A stretch of DNA of 36,144 bases from Roseisalinus antarcticus (GTDB lineage Bacteria; Pseudomonadota; Alphaproteobacteria; Rhodobacterales; Rhodobacteraceae), in the NCBI RefSeq assembly GCF_900172355.1, contig NZ_FWFZ01000031.1:1-36144 (forward strand), in the 5' to 3' direction. The notes under the pieces were generated by a model. That model ran no database searches, was not told where the DNA came from, and was given only the letters and a program-made list of their open reading frames with translations. The position numbers and the translations under genes are program-made. This document shows positions 1-6,616 of the stretch, one piece after another. How positions within the stretch are numbered: the stretch's first letter is position 1; each line of letters begins with the position of its first letter.

Positions 1-53
1 GGCGGTAGCATCCGCTTCAGCACAGCCGACTTACGTTCCGGTGAATATCCCAA
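1..53 (-). CDS. Transposase N-terminus, partial at window edge
   Basis: A minus-strand frame opening with TTG at 53 encodes LGYSPERKSAVLKRMLPP and is still open at position 1. The pattern Y-S-P-E-R-K-x-A-V-L-K-x-M-L-P-P is typical of the first residues of helix-turn-helix transposase subunits of IS3-like elements. An in-frame TAG lies a few codons upstream, so the start must be TTG or another alternative codon close by. Only 17-18 residues are visible, so the family call rests on this short motif and on its position inside an apparently interrupted gene. Confidence 0.5.
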   Translation of the reverse strand, partial: MGYSPERKSAVLKRMLP

Positions 54-128
54 ATCATCGTCCTATCCCGCCCACCTGAGAAATAGAGGGAAAATAGAGC
101 GGCGGACAACTACGCTGACACAGGGGGG
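1..128 (-). mobile_element. Left-edge insertion sequence end (partial)
   Basis: Coding similarity of the neighbouring MttB-family gene stops at a run of seven G at 123-129. Beyond it the minus strand reads as a non-coding leader and then the start of a transposase-like frame running off the window edge. This is what an IS inserted into the 3' end of the methyltransferase gene would look like. The exact terminal repeat cannot be fixed because only one end is visible; a start near the motif TGTCAGCGTAGTTGTCCG (about 104-121, minus strand) is plausible. The IS family is not certain; the reading frame suggests an IS3-like two-frame element. Confidence 0.6.
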
Positions 129-1583
129 GATACTTCGCACGCGTTCGCTGGCGACAGCCCAAGAATCCTTCGCCCCGTTCTCGGCCCAGCTTCGTGGTTC
201 AATGCGATCCGCAAGGGATGGATAGAAATAATCTCGTTCCATTGCTGCAATTGTATGCGCCCCGCCAAGAAAATGCCCTGGCCCCAAAACGGCTTCGTTA
301 ATTGCATCAAAGCCCAGGTTTTCTTCGCTCACTTCGATGCCCCGCAAGATACGGTAAGTATTTGAATGCATTTCGTCGTCTAATACAAACGCCTCAAAGC
401 TGGCGCCCAACAGCGACGCGGTCATGCCAGAACTTTCGTAAATCAGGTTCCCACCTGCGAGGGCTGCAGCCAATGATGTAAGACCTTTTTCCGCACCGTA
501 TTGTGCGTCGATCGCTTTGGCGTCAGTCATTGAACACGCCACACCAGATGGAAGCCCAATCCAGTTTGAAAGCTGTGCAGACGCGGCATTGAGCAATGCA
601 CTTTCGCCACTTCCACCCGCAAACGCCCCCGTGCGTAAGTCGACAACCAATGGCCAGTTGGAAAACACCATCGGGTATCCTGGCTTAATGGCGTGAACCA
701 TGACCAAACTAGCTAGTGTTTCAGCTAAGGACTGTGCGAGAAATCCGGCCATCGTCGCAGGCGCAGTTGCACCGGCTTGTGCGGCCGTAATGCACGACAT
801 CGGAATGTTGTGTTTGATACATTCATAAACAACGTCGACGGCATCTTCGCCGTAGCGCATTGGGGAAATGATGGGGCTAATGTGTGCTTTCATAAAAGGG
901 CGTTTTGAAAACTCGCCGATCCCGCCCGCTGCGATGTCCAGCATTTTGACGATGGGCTCTACATATTCCGCCAATGTAAATGAAGTCGCTGTTGGTTTCG
1001 TCGTGTTTGAGAGCAAGGCGTAAACCGTGTTGACGTCAAGATCAAAGTTGTCAGGCAAATCGGTCGCAACGCAGCACCGCGTATACCAGCTTACATTGGC
1101 CAAAGTATCTTGAAGGCGCGTGAAATTATGCAGATCAGCAAGCGTCGAGGGGCGGTATGTTCCGTTATCTAAATCAAGCGTTTGAACGGCAGCACCACCT
1201 GTTCCAAAATAGACCTTGCTTCCCCCCACTTCGATAGAACGACTTTCGTCGCGCCCGTGCAGAACAAATGTTTTAGCGGCCTTGGCAATTGCATCTTCAG
1301 TCAATGATCTGGGAAACAAAATCCGTCCAGCTTCGCCGTCTTGTGCGCCAGCGGCCAACAGGTCTAGTCGAAGCCTATCGGGAACTTCACCCATGCCAAG
1401 TTCAGACAAAAGCCGCAGCGCCGTGTCAAAGATGTTTTCAAGATCTGCTTGCGACAGGGGTTTATAAGTCCCTCCAATTTGACCGGGTGGACACGGATCA
1501 ACAACAGGTTTTGCGGCGCGCTTTATCAGACGTTGTGCCCGTCCACCGCTGCGTCTGGAAGTCTCCTTTGATATTTCCGTCAT
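63..1583 (-). CDS. MttB-family (non-pyrrolysine) trimethylamine/betaine methyltransferase, C-terminus cut off
   Basis: This 506-residue product belongs to the MttB superfamily. The archaeal founder transfers a methyl group from trimethylamine to a corrinoid protein, and pyrrolysine-free bacterial homologues act on glycine betaine and related quaternary amines. Family features are the N-terminal segment with LSQADLENIFDTALRLLSELG (split here only for length) and the glycine-rich barrel strands in the second half. No in-frame TAG is read, so it is of the pyrrolysine-free type. The start at 1583 has an AGGA-type ribosome site about 9 bases upstream. The protein appears natural to about residue 485 (ERVRSI). 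The last 21 residues then read through IS sequence, so some 25-30 native residues are probably missing and activity is doubtful. The divergent dehydrogenase gene suggests a joint role in methylated-amine breakdown. The exact substrate is unknown. Confidence 0.8.
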   Translation of the reverse strand: MTEISKETSRRSGGRAQRLIKRAAKPVVDPCPPGQIGGTYKPLSQADLENIFDTALRLLSELGMGEVPDRLRLDLLAAGAQDGEAGRILFPRSLTEDAIAKAAKTFVLHGRDESRSIEVGGSKVYFGTGGAAVQTLDLDNGTYRPSTLADLHNFTRLQDTLANVSWYTRCCVATDLPDNFDLDVNTVYALLSNTTKPTATSFTLAEYVEPIVKMLDIAAGGIGEFSKRPFMKAHISPIISPMRYGEDAVDVVYECIKHNIPMSCITAAQAGATAPATMAGFLAQSLAETLASLVMVHAIKPGYPMVFSNWPLVVDLRTGAFAGGSGESALLNAASAQLSNWIGLPSGVACSMTDAKAIDAQYGAEKGLTSLAAALAGGNLIYESSGMTASLLGASFEAFVLDDEMHSNTYRILRGIEVSEENLGFDAINEAVLGPGHFLGGAHTIAAMERDYFYPSLADRIEPRSWAENGAKDSWAVASERVRSIPPCVSVVVRRSIFPLFLRWAG

Positions 1584-1682
1584 AGGGGCGTTCCTGCTTA
1601 TAATTAGATCACCACATCATACAGGCGTTCATTAGGTACTCCGATATGGTGTCCTGAGGTTCCCAAATACATAAATAGACAT

Positions 1683-1697
1683 TTCGAAAATTTCGAA
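1683..1697. promoter_or_regulatory. 15-bp perfect palindrome in the divergent intergenic region
   Basis: TTCGAAA-A-TTTCGAA is a perfect inverted repeat and overlaps two direct copies of ATTTCGAA spaced 9 bp apart (1681 and 1690). It lies between the divergently transcribed methyltransferase (start 1583) and dehydrogenase (start 1771) genes, as expected for an operator controlling both. No regulator gene for it is visible nearby. That it is an operator is inferred from position and symmetry only. Confidence 0.4.
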
Positions 1698-1770
1698 TTT
1701 AGTTAAGTCTTGTTGACTACGACACTTACAACACACACTTGGGGGAAAAAACGCCTACCGGAGAGCTAAA

Positions 1771-4206
1771 ATGAAATCGCGCACCAAAGTTGTTGTCATC
1801 GGAGGCGGGATCGCCGGTTGTTCTACTTTGTATCATCTGACGCAAGAAGGCTGGTCAGACGTTGTGTTGATCGAACGTAACGAACTAACATCTGGCACCA
1901 CATGGCACTCTGCCGCGCAGGTCACGAACTTTGGCATGAACCAAACGATGGTTGGCCTGAAAACCCACTCGATCAATCTTTACAAAGAGTTGCGCGACGA
2001 CGCAGATTATCCCGTCAGCTATCGCCACGGCGATGGTGGCATCCGCTTGGCCAACACACAGGCGCAGATGGATGGCTATGCGCATTTCGCGTCCATGGCG
2101 CAGGGCATGGATGTCGAATTTGAAGTGATCGACGCCGCCGAATGTGCACGCCGTCACCCGCTGATTTCGACCGACAATTTGCTGGGCGGCCTTTGGGATG
2201 GCAATGATGGTGACATTGATCCGGCGTCTTTATGTCAGGCGCTGGCCCGCCGTGCCCGCAAAGCCGGTGCCGAGGTATATCGCAACACGCCTGTCACCGA
2301 CCTGACCCAGCACAGCGATGACACTTGGACCGTGCACACGGAACATGGCGACATTGATTGCGATATTGTCGTGAATGCGGGCGGCTACCGGGTGAACGAA
2401 GTCGGGGCGATGATGGGCGTTCATCACCCTGTTGCGTCGATGGAACACCAATATTTCGTGACCGAGGACATCCCTGCAATCGCAGACGCAGGCCACCGGA
2501 TGCCGCTGTTGCGCTGCCCGATCAGTGACTATTACAGCCGTCAGGAAAAAGATGGCCTGCTGATCGGCTTTTACGAACAAGACTGTAAAACGTGGGGCAT
2601 GGACGGCATTGACCCCAATTTTGTCAACGCCCTGTGCCCAGACGATCTGGATCGCGTCATGGACGTACTCGAGGGTGCTTTTGAACGCATGCCTGTCTTG
2701 GCAGAGGTCGGCATCAAGAACATCGTCAACGGTCCAATCACCTATACAATCGACGGCGCACCTTTGGTTGGTCCCATTCCGGGCAAGCGTAATGCCTATT
2801 GCATCATCGGCCTGCGGGCGGGTCTGGGCGAAGGCGGCGGTCACGGATGGTTGCTGGCGCAACAGATTGTGCAGGGCGAGGCCCAGTATGACACGTGGTG
2901 CATCGATCCACGCCGCTTCACCGGCCACACCAATGTCGAACTTACCGCGCTCAAAGCGACCGAAGACTACCAAAACGAATTCCGGTTCCACTTTCCCCAT
3001 GAACACCGCCCCGCAGGTCGCGACGCAAAGACCACCCCCTTAACACCCGTCTTGGCAGCCGAGGGCGCAGAATTTACCGTTGTGAATGGCTGGGAGCGGA
3101 TTGATTACATCAAGCCATCCCCCGACTTTCACCCCACCCTTGGCTTTCACTTCGACGAAGCATTCGACGTCATAGCTGGCGAAGTCAAAAACGTGCAGGA
3201 AAACGTCGGCCTGTGCGAGGTGAACGGCTTTAACCGATTTGAAATTACGGGCGCAGATCGTTATACGTTTTTGGACCGCATGTTCTGCGGCACCGTCACC
3301 AAAAAGGCGGGGCGCGTCGGGCTTGGCTACCTGTTGAACCATCACGGCATGGTCAAAGGCGAGGCGACAATCGCCAATATCCCGGCATCTGACCGAGGGC
3401 CGGATCGCATCTGGTTCGGGTCTGCCGCAGCGGCAGAGTATCACGATATGGATTGGTTGCGCGCGCATCTTGATCCGGCACAGGACGTGCAGATCAAAAG
3501 CCTAACCAATGATCAAACCATTCTGGTGTTGGCGGGTCCCAAAGCACGCGAAGTTTTATCCGCTTGTTCGCGGGCTGATTGGTCACGCGACGCATTTCCA
3601 TGGCTATCCGCGCGAGAATGTTTCATCGGTTTTGCGCCTGCAACCGTCCTTGGCGTCAGTTTTTCAGGTGAATTGGCGTATGAAATCCATGTGCCCAACA
3701 ACGCACTTTACGCAGCATATACTGCATTGCGTACAGCAGGCGACGCGCATGGCCTTAAGATATTCGGCGCGCGCGCTGTTGATTCGATGCGTCTAGAGAA
3801 GGGTTTCTTGCATTGGAAGGCCGATTTGCTGACAGAGTTTGACCCGTTCGAAACCAACCTTGATCGGTTTGTCAAAATGGACAAACCCGACTTTATCGGC
3901 AAGGCCGCATTGGCAAAGCGTGTCGCAGCAGGCCCCACCAAAAAGCTGGTATCGTTGCATGTCGATTGTACTCACGCCCCGGCCCACGGCGGCGCTTCGA
4001 TGAAGCTGGACGGTCGCGTGATTGGCACCATAACATCGGGCGATTGGGGGCACCGGTTGGGAATGAACCTAGCCTATGGGTTTGTGGACCCAGAGCACGC
4101 CGCAACAGGCACCAAAATGACTGTCGATGTGATCGGTAAACCCGTGCCCGCAACCGTGATCGACGCTGGCCCCTATGATCCAACATACGGCATTATGCGT
4201 GGTTAA
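1771..4206 (+). CDS. FAD-dependent dimethylglycine/sarcosine dehydrogenase-like protein with GcvT domain
   Basis: This 811-residue two-domain enzyme oxidatively removes N-methyl groups from a methylated glycine and hands the one-carbon unit to tetrahydrofolate. The N-terminal DAO-type FAD domain shows the dinucleotide motif GGGIAG at residues 11-16. His46 in TTWHSA matches the position that carries covalently bound FAD in dimethylglycine and sarcosine dehydrogenases. Residues from about 430 to the end form a glycine-cleavage T-protein (aminomethyltransferase) module, including the conserved ARAVDSMRLEKG segment. The start at 1771 follows a GGAGAG ribosome site 6-7 bases upstream. The gene is intact and divergent from the MttB-like gene, which fits a pathway from betaine or trimethylamine through dimethylglycine to glycine. 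Dimethylglycine and sarcosine cannot be told apart by eye. Confidence 0.88.
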   Translation: MKSRTKVVVIGGGIAGCSTLYHLTQEGWSDVVLIERNELTSGTTWHSAAQVTNFGMNQTMVGLKTHSINLYKELRDDADYPVSYRHGDGGIRLANTQAQMDGYAHFASMAQGMDVEFEVIDAAECARRHPLISTDNLLGGLWDGNDGDIDPASLCQALARRARKAGAEVYRNTPVTDLTQHSDDTWTVHTEHGDIDCDIVVNAGGYRVNEVGAMMGVHHPVASMEHQYFVTEDIPAIADAGHRMPLLRCPISDYYSRQEKDGLLIGFYEQDCKTWGMDGIDPNFVNALCPDDLDRVMDVLEGAFERMPVLAEVGIKNIVNGPITYTIDGAPLVGPIPGKRNAYCIIGLRAGLGEGGGHGWLLAQQIVQGEAQYDTWCIDPRRFTGHTNVELTALKATEDYQNEFRFHFPHEHRPAGRDAKTTPLTPVLAAEGAEFTVVNGWERIDYIKPSPDFHPTLGFHFDEAFDVIAGEVKNVQENVGLCEVNGFNRFEITGADRYTFLDRMFCGTVTKKAGRVGLGYLLNHHGMVKGEATIANIPASDRGPDRIWFGSAAAAEYHDMDWLRAHLDPAQDVQIKSLTNDQTILVLAGPKAREVLSACSRADWSRDAFPWLSARECFIGFAPATVLGVSFSGELAYEIHVPNNALYAAYTALRTAGDAHGLKIFGARAVDSMRLEKGFLHWKADLLTEFDPFETNLDRFVKMDKPDFIGKAALAKRVAAGPTKKLVSLHVDCTHAPAHGGASMKLDGRVIGTITSGDWGHRLGMNLAYGFVDPEHAATGTKMTVDVIGKPVPATVIDAGPYDPTYGIMRG

Positions 4207-4266
4207 GCGAAATACCTGCTAGGTCCGCAAGTTGTTCTGTACGCATGAACTCTTAGTCGCAGTGTG

Positions 4267-4423
4267 CTTGAATGGCCGGTTTTCTGACTGTGGTACCGCG
4301 CGCAAAATTGCGCATATGCAGAAATTTCGATGCTGCGAGCGCGCGCAGCGGAAAAATCGGATTCACAGTTTGGGCTCACTGCCGCCGTTCGCTGCGCTTT
4401 GGTCGAAGGTCCGCAGTGGGCCG
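4267..4423 (+). repeat. Dispersed intergenic repeat, copy A
   Basis: This stretch aligns over its whole length with the copy at 24099-24256. Both begin with GCTTGAATG, followed by a degenerate middle rich in GCTGCG-type half palindromes. They end in a strongly conserved block that includes GAAGGTCCGCAGTGGGCCG. The 343-base gap between the dehydrogenase and aldo/keto reductase genes otherwise shows nothing recognisable. No open reading frame is conserved between copies, so a non-coding mobile or structural repeat is more likely than a gene relic. Confidence 0.7.
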
Positions 4424-4549
4424 TTCAGGTCGAGTGACCATTGTGTAACCGAGCGTGTTCAAAGCGCATCGAAGGCTTTAGAGAGTAACATCTAGAATGC
4501 GGCCCTTGTGTATGGTCTCCAGAAGCATCGGTAAAAAGGGATGGTAAAA

Positions 4550-5554
4550 ATGCAAAAGCGGCAGGTCGGAACGACAGGGTTGATGATCGACATCCTTGGG
4601 CTCGGCGGGGCGCCGCTGGGCGGGAATTTCGTTGACCTCGATTATGACCAAGCCGCACAGCTGATCACGGCTGCCAAGAAAGCGGGTGTTCGCTATTTTG
4701 ACACGGCCCCATGGTATGGGTTTGGTCGATCTGAGCGTGTCATGGGCGACTTGCTACGCGGTACCGATTACATATTGTCGGACAAAGTCGGGCGGCTACT
4801 AAGACCGGGAGCCGTGAAAAATCCGATGGATTTCGGTATGATCGACCCGCTGCCGTTTCACGTCATATACGACTATAGTTATGATGGCATTATGCGGGCC
4901 TTTGACGATAACCTTCAACGAGTTGGCCTCGATCGGATTGATATCCTACTTGCGCATGACATCGGTACGTTCCAGCACGGCGCGGAAAACGCCAGCCATT
5001 TCAAGGATTTGGCCGAAGGTGGCTATCGCGCCATGGACGAACTGCGCAGCGCTGGACAAGTGAAGGCAATAGGATTGGGCGTGAACGAAAACCAAGTCTG
5101 CATGGACGCGCTCGGGATCGGCGATTGGGACGTTTTTCTTCTGGCTGGTCGCTACACACTTCTTGAGCAGACATCCTTGAGCACCCTTTTCCCTGCGTGC
5201 CGCAAAGCAAGCACGACGATCATCTGTGGTGGTCCATTTAACTCAGGCATACTTGCGGGGCGCGAGGCCTGGAACTACGCCAAAGCGCCGCCTGACGTTG
5301 TCGACAGGGTTCGCGCGATCGTTTCCGTAGCGGATGAGTACTCGGTACATTTGGCTGCAGCCGCGTTGCAATTCCCCCTTGGAAACGACCTGGTGACCTC
5401 AGTCATCCCAGGCCCGCGCGACAAGGGCGAGTTGAGCCAAATCCTTGGTTGGTTCGAAGTATCGATCCCGAACGAATTCTGGTCTGCGCTGAAGGCGAAG
5501 GGCCTGATGAACGAAACCGCACCAGTTCCCTTACAGAAACTGGACGGCGCTTAG
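4550..5554 (+). CDS. Aldo/keto reductase, aldose 1-dehydrogenase-like
   Basis: This NAD(P)-dependent TIM-barrel oxidoreductase resembles the branch that includes D-threo-aldose 1-dehydrogenase, L-fucose dehydrogenase and pyridoxal 4-dehydrogenase. Counting from the upstream ATG at 4541, the aldo/keto reductase tetrad is visible as Asp54 and Tyr59 (FDTAPWYG), Lys82 (SDKVGR) and His139 (LLAHD). The C-terminal half carries the usual cofactor-binding segment around SVIPGPRDK. The ATG at 4550 is preferred because the AAAAAGGG ribosome site then lies about 9 bases upstream, whereas it directly abuts the ATG at 4541. The length of 334 residues is normal. It stands alone between two repeat copies, so the context does not reveal the substrate. 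Confidence 0.85.
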   Translation: MQKRQVGTTGLMIDILGLGGAPLGGNFVDLDYDQAAQLITAAKKAGVRYFDTAPWYGFGRSERVMGDLLRGTDYILSDKVGRLLRPGAVKNPMDFGMIDPLPFHVIYDYSYDGIMRAFDDNLQRVGLDRIDILLAHDIGTFQHGAENASHFKDLAEGGYRAMDELRSAGQVKAIGLGVNENQVCMDALGIGDWDVFLLAGRYTLLEQTSLSTLFPACRKASTTIICGGPFNSGILAGREAWNYAKAPPDVVDRVRAIVSVADEYSVHLAAAALQFPLGNDLVTSVIPGPRDKGELSQILGWFEVSIPNEFWSALKAKGLMNETAPVPLQKLDGA

Positions 5555-5564
5555 AAGAAAGATT

Positions 5565-5640
5565 GCACGGTGCATGAATGACCGCAATACGGGAGTTGCA
5601 CCGCAGCGACGGACCGACCAGCGGACGACGGCGCTGGGCC
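5565..5640. repeat. Dispersed intergenic repeat, degenerate copy E
   Basis: The segment GCATGAATGACCGCAATACG followed by a GCACCGCAGCGACG stretch matches the conserved start of copy C (CTTGAATGACCGCATTCG, then CTGCGCTGCGGCGA). It lies just downstream of the aldo/keto reductase gene. Similarity to the other copies is limited to this part. Between here and the attachment site (5641-5793) nothing is recognisable except short CGAATGCGGGT direct repeats at about 5691 and 5721. Confidence 0.4.
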
Positions 5641-5793
5641 GGTCGCGATCATGATCGAGTGACTGGCTACATCATCGCCACATCAACCCGCGAATGCGGG
5701 TTTCGCGCTGGGTTTACTGCCGAATGCGGGTGAATGTCGGTGAGTGCAGGGTGGCGAATTTTGTGAAACCAAAGGCTTATCAGCTAAGTATCG

Positions 5794-5816
5794 GATTTAA
5801 ATAAGTTATTTAAATC
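5794..5816. repeat. 23-bp perfect palindrome next to the attachment site
   Basis: GATTTAAATAA, a central G, and TTATTTAAATC form a perfect inverted repeat with 11-bp arms. It sits immediately beside the tRNA-like attachment fragment, in AT-rich sequence that contrasts with the GC-rich surroundings. By position it could be a binding site for an integrase, directionality factor or phage repressor. No reading frame or poly-T tail suggests a terminator. Its function is inferred only from symmetry and location. Confidence 0.6.
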
Positions 5817-5820
5817 ACTG

Positions 5821-5874
5821 GGCTTTAGGTTCATAACCTGGAGGTCGTAGGTTCAAATCCTACTCCCGAAACCA
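5821..5874 (+). other. 3' fragment of an initiator tRNA gene; probable prophage attachment site
   Basis: From AGGTTCATAACCT (anticodon CAT in an anticodon stem-loop), through the T arm GTAGG-TTCAAAT-CCTAC, to the 3' CCA end, the sequence matches the second half of an alphaproteobacterial tRNA-fMet. The 5' half (acceptor strand and D arm) is absent: upstream there is only the AT palindrome. It therefore cannot be a working tRNA. A tRNA 3' half directly next to the tail-fibre end of a prophage is the classic left-over att site of integration into a tRNA gene. The partner site and the integrase gene are not in the window. Confidence 0.72.
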
Positions 5875-5907
5875 AAAACCGGCGTAAGTGCAATAGCTTA
5901 CATCGGT
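5874..5907 (-). terminator. Rho-independent terminator of the phage tail operon
   Basis: On the minus strand, ACCGATGTAAG and CTTACGCCGGT form a stem of 11 positions with 9 paired around an 8-base loop, followed directly by five T. It lies about 60 bases downstream of the last tail gene (stop at 5969) and just before the attachment fragment. That is where transcription of the late operon would be expected to stop. Confidence 0.65.
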
Positions 5908-5968
5908 TACCCCAAAAACTGAAATCTGATTTAGTCACGCGTGAGTCACATTGGCGACAGAGAATCTC

Positions 5969-6616
5969 TCAGGCGATTTCCAGCGTGAAATCTTGAAGCC
6001 GGATCAGCCAGAAATCGTCCAGCGGATAGAGCCCATCGCCGCCGTCCGAATCCGTCAGGTTGAACACAAGCCCGCCATTGGGATCCGACGCAGCCGTCAG
6101 ATCGAGCCGCGCCTTGAAGAACATCCAGCCGGGATACGAAGGATGCTCGTCGCACCAGACATCCGACCACGGCCCCGAATATGCTCCGATCCGGCTCGCG
6201 GCCGCGGTGCCGTCATCCGTGATATCCACCGACAAAGTGAAGGCTGGGTCCATGAACAGTGTATCAATAAAGACCCAGGTTTTTTCGGTCGTATAGGTCT
6301 CAGCTTTGGCCCGAAACCGAAAGATCACCGAATCGGTCCCATAGTTTTCGTAGTTCAGCAGCTCCACATCGGCACGACCGGAACCTGAGCTCTTGCGCCA
6401 CTCGACCGCGTCGCTGGAACCGGAGAAGCCCAACTTGTTGGACCAAAGGTTGCAATTCGTTTTGCCCGAACCTGAAGTCGAACCGTTCTCCCAGCGCGTC
6501 GCGTTGATCGTCCCAGTCGGATCGTCAAAGGGATCGGCCCAAGGCCCAGTGCCACCGCCCGAATTGTCCAGCTGGTGGCGTGCTGCATTGTAGTGCGCAG
6601 GGAGGATCAGGCTCAT
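5969..6616 (-). CDS. Phage tail-fibre-associated protein of unknown fold
   Basis: This 215-residue product is not assigned to a named family. It is translationally coupled to the upstream tail fibre gene by an ATGA overlap (start 6616, fibre stop 6613), which fixes the start MSLILPAHYN. The composition is typical of an all-beta extracellular domain: many Gly, Ser, Thr, Asp and Trp, and few Lys. It has no signal peptide or membrane segment. Being the last gene before the terminator and att site, it probably encodes a fibre tip, a glycan-binding accessory or a fibre chaperone. That role is inferred from position. Confidence 0.6.
   Translation of the reverse strand: MSLILPAHYNAARHQLDNSGGGTGPWADPFDDPTGTINATRWENGSTSGSGKTNCNLWSNKLGFSGSSDAVEWRKSSGSGRADVELLNYENYGTDSVIFRFRAKAETYTTEKTWVFIDTLFMDPAFTLSVDITDDGTAAASRIGAYSGPWSDVWCDEHPSYPGWMFFKARLDLTAASDPNGGLVFNLTDSDGGDGLYPLDDFWLIRLQDFTLEIA

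Noticed and set aside
5821-5874. Functional tRNA-Met gene
   Set aside because: The acceptor 5' strand and D arm are missing; an AT palindrome lies where they should be. Kept only as an attachment relic.
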